Assembly: GCF_008017535.1 (NCBI RefSeq)
Contig: NZ_VRUA01000002.1
Span: forward strand, 310,001-374,000
Direction of reading: 5' to 3'
Length of the DNA: 64,000 nt
From: Ottowia flava
GTDB lineage: Bacteria; Pseudomonadota; Gammaproteobacteria; Burkholderiales; Burkholderiaceae_C
Shown: positions 1 through 8,114 of the stretch, piece by piece
Position numbering within the stretch: position 1 is the first letter of the stretch
Layout: each line of letters opens with the position of its first letter
Notes under the pieces: generated by a model
Database searches by the model: none
Told to the model about the DNA's origin: nothing
Seen by the model: only the letters and a program-made list of their open reading frames with translations
Program-made: the position numbers and the translations under genes

Positions 1-868
1 GCGGGTGGCAGTCTTCGCCGGTGTGGTCGTGCCCCGGCAGGCCATAGCGCGCACGCTGCTGGCTGAAGGCCATGCCGAGGTAGCCGCGCGAGCCGACCCA
101 CGACAGGCCGACGCTGCCGGTGTCGGTGCGATTGAAGCTGCCCTCCACCCGCTTGCCACCTGCCCAGCCGCGACCCACGCCGTAGTCGCCATCGTCCCGG
201 CCAGCGCCCTCGACGTGCAGCACCAGCGGGCCTTTGCCCGCCGTGACCTGCGCCGCGCCCGACGCCCCGCGCGCACCCGAATTGGCGCGCAGCTCGGCGC
301 TGCCTTCCACGCCCTTTTCCGGTGCGGCGGTGGGCACGCGCCCGTCCAGCACGTTCACCGCGCCGCCGACGGCGCCGCCGCTGTACAGCAGTGCCGAGGG
401 GCCGCGCAGCACCTCGACCTGGCGCGCCAGCATGGGCTCGGCCGTGACGGCGTGGTCGGGGCTGACGGATGAGGCGTCGTGCACTTCGGCGCCGTCGCTG
501 AGGATCTGCACGCGCGGGCCGTCCATGCCGCGGATGACCGGGCGGCTGGCACCTGCACCGAAATGGCTGGCGGCGATGCCGGGCTCGCCGTCCAGCGTTT
601 CGCCCAGTGTCGCGCCGCGGCGCTGCACCAGATCGTCGCCTTCCAGCACCGACACGGGCGTGGCCGTGTCGGCAGCGGTCCGATCGAGGCCGCTGGCGCG
701 CACGGTGACTTCCTTCAGTGAGGGCGCGTCATCGCCTGGGGGCGCCGGCGTGTCGGGCGCGCTCCACGCCGGGGTGGACAGAAATGCGGCGAGCAAGGCC
801 GAGCTGAGGGGCCGCACGCGCGCGCGGGGCGCAGCAACGCGGAGATGAGGCAATACACGTGGTGACAT
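1..868 (-). CDS. TonB-dependent outer-membrane receptor, zinc (ZnuD) type, partial
   Basis: Outer-membrane gated channel that takes up a metal or metal complex using TonB/ExbBD energy. The gene runs off the left edge, so only about 289 N-terminal residues are visible and the barrel is missing. The start is the ATG at 868. Residues ~1-37 look like a signal peptide ending in AWSA; a TonB-box-like LKEVTV follows near residue 52, then a complete plug domain ending in the typical LRGPSALLYSGGAVGG stretch. Close to the edge a loop reads GHDHTGEDCHP, rich in His, Asp, Glu and Cys, as in zinc receptors of the ZnuD type. The neighbouring gene at 1141-1557 also encodes a His-rich product, which supports a zinc role. 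I see no clear Zur operator in 869-1140. The receptor assignment is firm; the zinc substrate is inferred. Confidence 0.85.
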   Translation of the reverse strand, partial: MSPRVLPHLRVAAPRARVRPLSSALLAAFLSTPAWSAPDTPAPPGDDAPSLKEVTVRASGLDRTAADTATPVSVLEGDDLVQRRGATLGETLDGEPGIAASHFGAGASRPVIRGMDGPRVQILSDGAEVHDASSVSPDHAVTAEPMLARQVEVLRGPSALLYSGGAVGGAVNVLDGRVPTAAPEKGVEGSAELRANSGARGASGAAQVTAGKGPLVLHVEGAGRDDGDYGVGRGWAGGKRVEGSFNRTDTGSVGLSWVGSRGYLGMAFSQQRARYGLPGHDHTGEDCHP

Positions 869-1140
869 GAAGCATCCAGAGGCCCGGGCGGCACGCGCAT
901 GGCGGCAAGCCCCCCGGGCAAAAAAGGGCAGAAAACGGCCAACACCGACCTGTAGGGACAGCGCCGCCGATCTAAAAAGACAAGAAAAATCCAAGGCGCC
1001 ACACCGCGGGTCAAGGCACGGCGGGCGATAACGGCCCGCGCTGGGCGCGCGAAGCCCACGCGCTGACGGCCCGGCGCACGACGCGCGAGGGCCGGGGTAT
1101 CAGAAGCGTGGGGAAGTGGCGCGAGCGCCAGGCAGGCCGC

Positions 1141-1557
1141 TCAGGCCGCTGCAGGCGGGGCGCGGGCGCTGTAGGGTGCGCCGCTGGGCGCTCTGTGTAC
1201 CGGCGCGCGCCACAAGGGCAGCGGCGTGGCCGCGGTCTGCACCACGGGCACCGCCGGCGGCGCAAAGCCCGGCGCGTCGGCGTGGGCCAGTTGGTCCAGC
1301 AGGCGGCAGTCCAGCGCGCCGTGGCCCGCGAAAAGCCGACCCAGCCAGTCGTCAGCGCCGTGGGCGTGGCCCGCGGGTGCGGCGCTGTGATCGTGCCCAA
1401 CCGCAGCGCCTCCCGCCGGGACGGCAGGACCGTGCAGTGCAGCCGCGTGAAAGCCCTGGTGCCACTGCCCCAGCGTCTGGCCCAACACCAGCACGAGCGC
1501 GAACACCGCCCACCAGCGGGCGGGCAGCGATCGGCGAAGTGGGGGTTGCGGGGCCAT
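1141..1557 (-). CDS. His-rich small membrane-anchored protein, unknown function
   Basis: A 138-residue protein lying 32 bp downstream of purC and upstream of the TonB receptor on the same strand. I chose the ATG at 1557; a longer reading frame exists but runs back into purC. Residues ~12-30 form one hydrophobic segment (WWAVFALVLVLGQTLGQ), followed by a His-rich stretch with GHDHSAAPAGHAHGADD and a single conserved-looking Cys in LDCRLLDQLAHAD. The C-terminus is Ala/Pro-rich and ends in ARAPPAAA. Small proteins of this shape are found next to zinc-type TonB receptors in related bacteria, so periplasmic metal handling is plausible. That role is inferred from His content and position; no enzymatic motif is visible. 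Confidence 0.6.
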   Translation of the reverse strand: MAPQPPLRRSLPARWWAVFALVLVLGQTLGQWHQGFHAAALHGPAVPAGGAAVGHDHSAAPAGHAHGADDWLGRLFAGHGALDCRLLDQLAHADAPGFAPPAVPVVQTAATPLPLWRAPVHRAPSGAPYSARAPPAAA

Positions 1558-1589
1558 CGGATCGGATGCGGTGTCGGCCAGTGTCGGCG

Positions 1590-2492
1590 TCAGCCCAGCA
1601 GGCGTTGCATCGCCTCGCGGTACTTGGCCGCGGTGTTGGCGACGACGTCGTCGGGCAGGCGCGGCGGCGGCGGGGCCTTGGCCCACGGCGCACCGTCAAC
1701 GGTGACCTGCTCCAGCCAGTCGCGCAGGTACTGCTTGTCGAAGCTGGGCGGGTTGACGCCTTCGCGGTACTGGTCGGCTGGCCAGTAGCGGGACGAATCG
1801 GGTGTAAGCACCTCGTCCATCAGCACCAGTTCGCCCGCGGGGTTCAGACCAAATTCGAACTTGGTGTCGGCAATGATGATGCCCTTTTTCAGCGCGATCT
1901 CGGCCGCGCGCGTGTACAGCGCAATGGCGGTATCGCGGATCTGCGCGGCCAGCTTGTCGCCGACCATCTCCACGGTCCGCTCGTAGGTGATGTTCTCGTC
2001 GTGCTCGCCCACCTCGGCCTTGGCGGCGGGAGTGTAGATCGGCTGGGGCAATGGGCTCGCGTTGTTCAAGCCTGCAGGCAGCGGCACGCCACACACGGCG
2101 GCCTGGCCGTCCTGGTATTCCTTCCAGCCGCTGCCGGCCAAGTAGCCGCGCACCACGGCCTCGATGGGCACGGGTTTCAGGCGCTGCACGAGCATGCTGC
2201 GGCCCTTGACCTGGGCCACCTCGTCCGCCGCGACCACGCTTTCCGGCGCGTCGCCGGTCAGGTGGTTGGGAACGATGTCCTTCAACTGTTCAAACCACCA
2301 CAGCGCCATCTGCGTCAGCAGCTCGCCCTTGCCGGGGATCGGGTCGTCCATGATCACGTCGAAGGCGCTGATGCGGTCGCTGGCCACCATCAGGATGCGG
2401 TCGTTGCCCACCGCGTAGTTGTCGCGCACCTTGCCGCGCGCGAGCAGGGGCAGGCTGGTGAGTTGGCTGGTGTGCAGGGCGTCGGTGGACAT
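1590..2492 (-). CDS. purC: Phosphoribosylaminoimidazole-succinocarboxamide synthase (SAICAR synthase)
   Basis: Cytosolic enzyme of de novo purine synthesis; joins CAIR and aspartate using ATP to give SAICAR. At 300 residues it is the long form usual in beta-proteobacteria. Visible family motifs are the nucleotide-binding start [21 protein letters not shown] near residue 40, [13 protein letters not shown] near 115, and the C-terminal IADTKFEFG and [12 protein letters not shown]. The product follows CAIR made by PurE and PurK. In many Burkholderiales purC sits directly before purE-purK, but here those two lie about 15 kb away on the opposite strand, so the cluster has been split. The 47 bp to the next upstream gene hold no obvious promoter. 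Confidence 0.96.
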   Translation of the reverse strand: MSTDALHTSQLTSLPLLARGKVRDNYAVGNDRILMVASDRISAFDVIMDDPIPGKGELLTQMALWWFEQLKDIVPNHLTGDAPESVVAADEVAQVKGRSMLVQRLKPVPIEAVVRGYLAGSGWKEYQDGQAAVCGVPLPAGLNNASPLPQPIYTPAAKAEVGEHDENITYERTVEMVGDKLAAQIRDTAIALYTRAAEIALKKGIIIADTKFEFGLNPAGELVLMDEVLTPDSSRYWPADQYREGVNPPSFDKQYLRDWLEQVTVDGAPWAKAPPPPRLPDDVVANTAAKYREAMQRLLG

Positions 2493-2541
2493 GGTGGAAC
2501 TGAAAGGGAAAAGCTGCAGATTGTCGCGCCGTCACGCCAGC

Positions 2542-3870
2542 TCAGATGGACGGCTCGGCGTGCTGCGCGCGCACCGCCTGGCGCTCGTGCTCGTGCTGCA
2601 AGGTGGCAGTGGCGTAGTCGCGGGCCTGTTCAGCCTGCGCACGGGCGGCGCGCGACACCGCGCCGCTGCGCGAGGCCATGGCCAGCATGGCCAGCAGCTT
2701 CTGCATGCGGATGCCCACCTCCACATGGCCGGCGCCGTCGCGCGCGATGGGCTGAAACGCGTCCGTCACCAGCGCCGCCTCGTCCAGCGGCACCAGCGAG
2801 AGCCGTTCGTAGCGCACCTCGGCTGTCGGCGATGCTTTCTCGTCGTCGTCGGCACGCTGGCTGTCGATCAGCACCCGCACCAGCCGGTTCATGACGTCGA
2901 TGGCGGTGCCGGGGTCATTGACCGCGGGTGACAGCGCGCGCTGGCCGGATTCGCTCAGCACGATGAGGCCGAAACGCGGGTCCTGATCGAAGCTGCGGGT
3001 GGCACCGATCACCATGCCGTCCCGCACCCGGCGGCTTAGCTCGTCGAGGCCCACGTCCGCGCCATCGGCCCCGTCCGCATCCTCTGTGTCGCGCGACGAC
3101 CGCGGCCCGACCCGCGCCACCACGGCACCCGGCCACACCATCGCGCCGGGGCGCACGCGCACATGCACGTCGCGCCCGGCGGCCACGGCGCAGGCTTGCA
3201 GCTCGGCCATGTCCAGTGCCTTCAGGTAGCCGGTGTCGCTGGCGTAGATCGGTTCGCCGAGCGGGTCGCCTTCGTGCTCCGGCAGGCCGGGCCGGGCGCC
3301 CAGCCAGGGGTCGCGCCAGTGCGCCTCCAGTGCGTCGCGGGCAACGTCCTCGACTTTCTGCAGCGTGTTGTCCATCGACCCGAGCGACGACAGCGTGCGC
3401 ACCCAGCGCACCAGCGTGATCAGCAGCCAGGCCAGCACCGCCAGCGTGCCCAGAAACAGGATGAAGCGGCCGTTGGTGCCGTAGTAGCCGATGCCCAGCG
3501 CGATCTTGGCCACCACCGCGTAGATGAACGCCGACAGGAACGCAGCGATGGCGGTGCGCGTGCCGTCGTCGGCCATCAGCAGCGGGCGCGCGCGCGGCGT
3601 GACGCTGCTGGCGGCGGCACCGAAGGCACCGACCATGGTGGACAGCGAAAAGGTGGTGACGGCCAGCATGCTGGAGGCGATCACCGTCAGCAGGCCGTCG
3701 AGCGTTTCGCGCTCGAGGTCGGGGAAGGTGCCTTCAGGAACGAAGTACGCGCCCCACGAACCCGCCAGCGCCAGCAGCACCGCGGCGATGCTGGCCACCA
3801 CCTGCGTGACCCACAGGCGGTTCTCCCGCGCGAACAGTTCGCGCCACCAGCGTTTGAGCCTGATCAGCAC
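2542..3870 (-). CDS. DUF2254 family membrane protein
   Basis: A 442-residue predicted inner-membrane protein of the DUF2254 family, whose function is not established. Four hydrophobic segments occupy residues ~18-42, 60-85, 108-130 and 133-157. The remaining two thirds is soluble and probably cytoplasmic, with the family-typical stretch DQDPRFGLIVLSE and SPAVNDPGTAID near residues 295-320. The ATG at 3870 is 19 bp beyond the stop of fba on the same strand, so the two are probably cotranscribed, though no functional link is obvious. Family membership is recognised from the N-terminal membrane pattern and the SPAVNDPGTA motif. Confidence 0.85.
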   Translation of the reverse strand: MLIRLKRWWRELFARENRLWVTQVVASIAAVLLALAGSWGAYFVPEGTFPDLERETLDGLLTVIASSMLAVTTFSLSTMVGAFGAAASSVTPRARPLLMADDGTRTAIAAFLSAFIYAVVAKIALGIGYYGTNGRFILFLGTLAVLAWLLITLVRWVRTLSSLGSMDNTLQKVEDVARDALEAHWRDPWLGARPGLPEHEGDPLGEPIYASDTGYLKALDMAELQACAVAAGRDVHVRVRPGAMVWPGAVVARVGPRSSRDTEDADGADGADVGLDELSRRVRDGMVIGATRSFDQDPRFGLIVLSESGQRALSPAVNDPGTAIDVMNRLVRVLIDSQRADDDEKASPTAEVRYERLSLVPLDEAALVTDAFQPIARDGAGHVEVGIRMQKLLAMLAMASRSGAVSRAARAQAEQARDYATATLQHEHERQAVRAQHAEPSI

Positions 3871-3889
3871 CGCCAGGCTCGCTGCGGGT

Positions 3890-4954
3890 TTACTGCACCA
3901 CCTGGGCGAGTTCGCCCTGGGCGTACTTCTCGGCCATGACGGACAGCGGCTTGCCCTTGATCTTGGCGCCCTGGCCTTCGCAGCCGAATTCGAGGTAACG
4001 CTGCTTGCAGATGGCCTGCGCGGCGGCGCGCGCGGGCTTCATCCATTCGCGCATGTCGAACTTGTCCGGGTTCTCGGCCAGGAACTTGCGCACCGCACCG
4101 GTCATGGCCAGACGGATGTCGGTGTCGATGTTGATCTTGCGCACGCCGTACTTGATGGCTTCCTGGATCTCGGAAACCGGCACGCCGTAGGTTTCCTTCA
4201 TCTTGCCGCCGTACTGGTTGATCAGCGCCAGCAGCTCCTGCGGCACGCTGGACGAACCATGCATGACCAGGTGCGTGTTGGGAATGCGCGCGTGGATTTC
4301 CTTGACGCGGCTGATCGCCAGGATGTCGCCCGTGGGCGGGCGGCTGAACTTGTAGGCGCCATGGCTGGTGCCGATGGCGATGGCCAGCGCGTCGAGCTGG
4401 GTGGCCTTGACGAACTGGGCGGCCTCTTCCGGGTCGGTCAGCAGCTGGTCGTGGCTGAGCTTGCCTTCGGCGCCGACGCCGTCTTCTTCGCCGGCTTCAC
4501 CGGTTTCAAGGTTGCCCAGGCAACCCAGCTCGCCCTCGACGGTGGCGCCGATCTTGTGCGCCATGTCCACCACTTCGCGCGTCACGCGCACGTTGTAGTC
4601 GAAGTCGGCGGGCGTCTTGCCATCTTCGCGCAGGCTGCCGTCCATCATGACGGAGCCGAAGCCGAGCTTGAGCGCCCCTTCGCAAATCGCGGGGCTGGTG
4701 CCGTGGTCCTGGTGCATGACCAACGGAATGTGCGGATAGGCTTCGCTGGCGGCGGCGATCAGGTGCTTGATGAAGTGCTCGCCCGCGTACTTGCGCGCAC
4801 CGGCGCTCGCCTGCAGGATGACGGGCGCGCCCACTTCGTCGGCGGCCGACATCACGGCCTGCACCTGCTCGAGGTTGTTCACGTTGAAGGCGGGGATGCC
4901 GTAATGGTTGGCCGCTGCGTGGTCAAGCAGCTCGCGCATGGAAACGAGAGGCAT
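3890..4954 (-). CDS. fba: Fructose-bisphosphate aldolase, class II
   Basis: Zn-dependent aldolase cleaving fructose 1,6-bisphosphate to dihydroxyacetone phosphate and glyceraldehyde 3-phosphate, or the reverse in gluconeogenesis and the Calvin cycle. The 354-residue length and sequence fit the class II subtype common in Burkholderiales (CbbA/Fba). Visible motifs: [10 protein letters not shown] near residue 21, MHQDHG (zinc ligand and catalytic region) near 80, [10 protein letters not shown] near 98, GTSHGAYKF near 198 and NIDTDIRLA near 275. It belongs with pyk (8115-9548) and pgk (11409-12602), also on the minus strand, in a glycolytic neighbourhood. The upstream 118 bp to corA contain no clear signal. 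Confidence 0.97.
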   Translation of the reverse strand: MPLVSMRELLDHAAANHYGIPAFNVNNLEQVQAVMSAADEVGAPVILQASAGARKYAGEHFIKHLIAAASEAYPHIPLVMHQDHGTSPAICEGALKLGFGSVMMDGSLREDGKTPADFDYNVRVTREVVDMAHKIGATVEGELGCLGNLETGEAGEEDGVGAEGKLSHDQLLTDPEEAAQFVKATQLDALAIAIGTSHGAYKFSRPPTGDILAISRVKEIHARIPNTHLVMHGSSSVPQELLALINQYGGKMKETYGVPVSEIQEAIKYGVRKINIDTDIRLAMTGAVRKFLAENPDKFDMREWMKPARAAAQAICKQRYLEFGCEGQGAKIKGKPLSVMAEKYAQGELAQVVQ

Positions 4955-5072
4955 GGCAACTCCGATGGAAAGTCAGGTCAAGCCGCGGCGCCGATCCTGG
5001 CAGGCGGCGGCGCGTCGGGGGGTATCAGCTCTCTATTTTAGTCGGCCTTGCCTCTGGCCACGGGCGATCGCC

Positions 5073-6011
5073 CTAGAGCCAGCCGGCGCGGCGGAAACTG
5101 CGGTGCAGCACCCAGCAGATCAGCGCGATCACGCCCAGCACCACGAAATAGCTGTAGCGGTAGTGCAGCTCGGGCATATGGTCGAAGTTCATGCCGTAGA
5201 TGCCGGCGATCGCCGTCGGCACCGCGATGATCGCGCCCCAGGCCGCCAACTGGCGGGTGATGGCGTTCTGGCGCTGCTGCTCAAGCAGGTTGCTGACCTC
5301 GAACACCGACGTCACGACTTCCCACAGGCCGTTGACAGAGTCCTTGACCCGCTCCAGGTGGTCAGCCACGTCCCGGAAGTACGGCCGGACCTCCGCGGGA
5401 ACAAACGGCGCGCCGGTGTCCAAAAGCCGCTGGGCCAAGTGGCAGGAGGGCGTGACGACCCGCAGGAACAGGATCAGTTCCCTGCGCAGCTTGAACAGGA
5501 CCGCGACCTGTTCGCGGCTGAGCCCGGAGTCCAGCACCGAGCCCTCGATGGCGAGCACCGCGTCTTCCACCTTTTCGACCAGATGCACGTAAGCGTCGAC
5601 GGTGGTGTCCATCAGGGTATGCAGCACGGTGCTGGCGGCCTGCGGCATGAATTCGGGCGGCAGCGCGTCCCACCGACGGCGCGCCTCCTGGAACACCTCG
5701 TCGGCGCCGCGGCGCACCGTGATCACCTGCCCTGACCGCGCAAACACCGCGATCTGGCCATAGACGATCTCCTCGCCCACCAGCCGCGCGGTGCGCAGCA
5801 CCAGAAAGAGGTAGGCGCCAAAGGCCTCGACCTTGGGCGCCTGTTCGTCCGTCAGGGCATCCTCGACCGACAGGCTGTGCAGTCCCTGCACCTGTGCCAG
5901 CGCTTCCAACTCCGCCAACGTCGGGTTGGCGACGTCCAGCCATTCAACCCCTCCGCCTGACGCCGGGGCACACCAATCGTCTTTCAAAGGCTGAACGGGG
6001 GTCAAGGTCAT
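5073..6011 (-). CDS. corA: CorA-type magnesium/cobalt transporter
   Basis: Inner-membrane pentameric channel for Mg2+ (and Co2+, Ni2+). It has 312 residues, near the family norm. A large cytoplasmic N-terminal domain is followed by two C-terminal membrane helices (~250-270 and ~285-304), and the signature YGMNF lies at the end of the first helix. I chose the ATG at 6011, giving MTLTPVQPL; the open frame extends much further upstream but that part reads as non-coding. It is transcribed divergently from the PAP2 genes starting at 6154, leaving a 142 bp shared regulatory gap. Confidence 0.93.
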   Translation of the reverse strand: MTLTPVQPLKDDWCAPASGGGVEWLDVANPTLAELEALAQVQGLHSLSVEDALTDEQAPKVEAFGAYLFLVLRTARLVGEEIVYGQIAVFARSGQVITVRRGADEVFQEARRRWDALPPEFMPQAASTVLHTLMDTTVDAYVHLVEKVEDAVLAIEGSVLDSGLSREQVAVLFKLRRELILFLRVVTPSCHLAQRLLDTGAPFVPAEVRPYFRDVADHLERVKDSVNGLWEVVTSVFEVSNLLEQQRQNAITRQLAAWGAIIAVPTAIAGIYGMNFDHMPELHYRYSYFVVLGVIALICWVLHRSFRRAGWL

Positions 6012-6153
6012 GGTCGATCGCTCGGTTGCCAACGGTGAACGCGGGCCGAACCAGTTTAGCGCGGGGCTGTGGTTGCCCCGACCTGGACCGCACCGCCCGT
6101 CTGGGGGGCGCGGCTTAAGCCGCTGATCAGATGCGTTCGCCAGGATAGCCACC

Positions 6154-6891
6154 ATGCCCTTGACGACTCTGGCCACCGGCTCGCCGGCCCTGCGCCCCCC
6201 TGCCGCCAGTGCGCCGCGCACCACCACCGCGCTCTGGTTGACCGTGGTCGGGCTCGGCTTGGCCCTTCTGCTGGCGTGGGACGCGACCGGCTGGGACTTG
6301 CCACTGGCGCGCCTCTTCGGCGACGCGCACGGCTTCGCCCGCCGCAACGACTGGTGGCTGACCCGGGTCCTGCACGACGGTGCGCGCAACGCGTCGTGGG
6401 TGCTGACCGCGCTGTTGGCCGTGATGGTCGTGCGACCTCTGGGGGTGATGCGTCGGCTGTCGCGGCGCGAGCGGTTTGGCCTGGTGCTGGGCGTAGTTGC
6501 CTCGGTGATCGTCATGTCGCTGATGAAGCACGCCAGCGGCACCAGTTGCCCCTGGGACCTGCAGGAATTCGGCGGCAGCGCGCGCTACGTCTCGCATTGG
6601 CGTTGGGGAGTGTTTGACGGGGGGGGTGGCCATTGCTTTCCGGCGGGGCACGCATCGGCCGGCTTCGCCTACCTGGGCGGCTGGTTCTGGCTACGCCGCG
6701 CAGCCCCCCGGGCGGCAGTGGTCTGGCTGGCCAGCGCCGTCGTCCTGGGACTGGTCCTGGGCGGGGTGCAGCAGTTGCGCGGCGCGCACTACATGAGCCA
6801 CACCCTTTGGACCGCCTGGCTGTGCTGGACCGTGTCCGGCGCGGTCTGGTGGCTGTGGCAGGGCCGCCGCGAGCGCACTGCCACCGTCTGA
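6154..6891 (+). CDS. PAP2-family membrane phosphatase (copy 1)
   Basis: Integral-membrane phosphatase of the PAP2 superfamily, acting on lipid phosphates or diphosphates at the periplasmic face. It has 245 residues and about six hydrophobic segments. The catalytic motifs are recognisable: the Lys/Arg region KHASGTSCPW, the phosphatase core FPAGHAS (here PAGH instead of the common PSGH) and the distal LRGAHYMSHTLWT. The insertion CPWDLQEFGG is typical of a subgroup related to lipid-A or Kdo phosphatases. It is the first of three tandem PAP2 genes but is clearly diverged from the other two. Substrate unknown. Confidence 0.85.
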   Translation: MPLTTLATGSPALRPPAASAPRTTTALWLTVVGLGLALLLAWDATGWDLPLARLFGDAHGFARRNDWWLTRVLHDGARNASWVLTALLAVMVVRPLGVMRRLSRRERFGLVLGVVASVIVMSLMKHASGTSCPWDLQEFGGSARYVSHWRWGVFDGGGGHCFPAGHASAGFAYLGGWFWLRRAAPRAAVVWLASAVVLGLVLGGVQQLRGAHYMSHTLWTAWLCWTVSGAVWWLWQGRRERTATV

Positions 6892-6950
6892 GCGGCCGCG
6901 CCGACTTGGTCGTTCATGGTGACGTCATGATCGTGCTGCAAGCTGCCGGG

Positions 6951-7526
6951 ATGCCCGGATGGGACCGAACCCTCTTTCTATGGATCAACCTTGACGCCCA
7001 GTCTTCGGGCGCATGGGTCGCCCTCGCCTTGTTCGCCACGTAGTGGCTGCCGTTTGTGGCCTTGGCGGTCCTGCTGCCCGTGGCGCTCAGAACAGCGCCA
7101 GGGCGACGGTCGTTGCTCGCCCTGGCGTGCGCTGTCGGCCTGGCCTGGTGGGCCGCCAGCCTGCTCAAGCACGGCGTGACCGCGCCGCGCCCCTTCATGC
7201 TCGGCCTGGGAACCGACTGGCTGAAGCACGCCCACGGCAATGGGTTTCCCAGCTCCCACGCCAGTGTGGCCGCGGCTTTCGCCGTGACCGCGCTGCTGAG
7301 CCCTTGGCCACGACCGCTGCGCTGGGCATTGGCGCTGGCAGGTGCCCTCGTCTGCTGGAGTCGAATCGCGCTCGGCGTGCACTTTCCGTCGGATGTTGCC
7401 GCGGCGGTGTTGCTGGGCAGCCTGTGCGCCCTGCTGTCGCAAATTGCCACACGCCAACTGGCCGTGGCGTGGCACCATCGCACCCTCGCCCGTTCGCTCG
7501 CCGCGCCGGTCGGCCCGCCCTCCTGA
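6951..7526 (+). pseudogene. PAP2-family phosphatase (copy 2), interrupted by an in-frame TAG
   Basis: Close paralogue of the gene at 7569-8105. From the ATG at 6951 the frame reads MPGWDRTLFLWINLD and continues to 7040; an in-frame TAG at 7041-7043 then stops it, and the same frame continues unbroken to 7526. In the intact paralogue the aligned segment is FASEWLPD; here it is FAT-stop-WLPF, so one GAG-to-TAG change explains the break. All three PAP2 motifs (KHGVTAPRP, PSSHAS, SRIALGVHFPSD) are intact downstream. A GTG at 7056 could restart translation, giving 156 residues without the first helix. Either a recent pseudogene, a sequencing error, or an amber codon that is read through. Confidence 0.75.
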
Positions 7527-7568
7527 TCGCATCTGATCCAACAAAAAGAAGTCATCTTCCGCACCTGT

Positions 7569-8105
7569 ATGCAAGTTTGGGACCGCTCGCTCTTTCTCTG
7601 GCTGAACCTTGATCCGGGCGACCCCCACCTCTTCGTCGCCATGGCGATGTTCGCCAGCGAGTGGTTGCCCGATCTGGTCCTGGGCGGCTTGGTCGTCGCC
7701 CTGCTGTTGGGCGGCGCCGGCACCCGGCGCGCTCTGCTGCCCGTGGTGGGGGCCATGCTGCTGGCGTGGGCTGGGTCGCAAGCCATCAAGGACATGGTCG
7801 TTTCGCCACGCCCCTACCTCATGGGCCTGGGCACCGACTGGCTGGGGCGCGCCGGGGCCAGTGGCTTCCCCAGTACTCACGCCAGCATCGCGCTGGCGTT
7901 GGCGGCGGCATCCTGGCTCAACCCGTGGCCGCTGGCGCTGCGCCTGGGCCTGCTGGTGTTGGCCGTTCTGATCGCGTGGAGCCGCGTGGCCCTGGGCGCG
8001 CACTTCCCGTCCGATGTTGCAGGTGCGGCCGTGCTGGCCGCAGCCAGCGCCGTGATCGCCCACCAGGCCGTCGCACGGATCGCGCGCCGACGCGTGCGCG
8101 CGTGA
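7569..8105 (+). CDS. PAP2-family membrane phosphatase (copy 3), undecaprenyl-diphosphatase-like
   Basis: A 178-residue membrane phosphatase with complete PAP2 motifs: KDMVVSPRP (motif 1), PSTHAS (motif 2) and SRVALGAHFPSD (motif 3, with catalytic His and Asp). Small PAP2 proteins of this layout (BcrC/YbjG type) dephosphorylate undecaprenyl diphosphate to recycle the cell-wall carrier lipid; that substrate is inferred only. It starts at the ATG at 7569, 43 bp after the broken paralogue, and its stop lies 9 bp before the convergent stop of pyk, with no terminator visible between them. Confidence 0.87.
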   Translation: MQVWDRSLFLWLNLDPGDPHLFVAMAMFASEWLPDLVLGGLVVALLLGGAGTRRALLPVVGAMLLAWAGSQAIKDMVVSPRPYLMGLGTDWLGRAGASGFPSTHASIALALAAASWLNPWPLALRLGLLVLAVLIAWSRVALGAHFPSDVAGAAVLAAASAVIAHQAVARIARRRVRA

Positions 8106-8114
8106 GCGCGCCGA

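Noticed and set aside
1116-2894. A 592-codon plus-strand frame across purC
   Set aside because: Antisense to purC and the His-rich gene; low-complexity Arg/Ala/Gly composition without domains.
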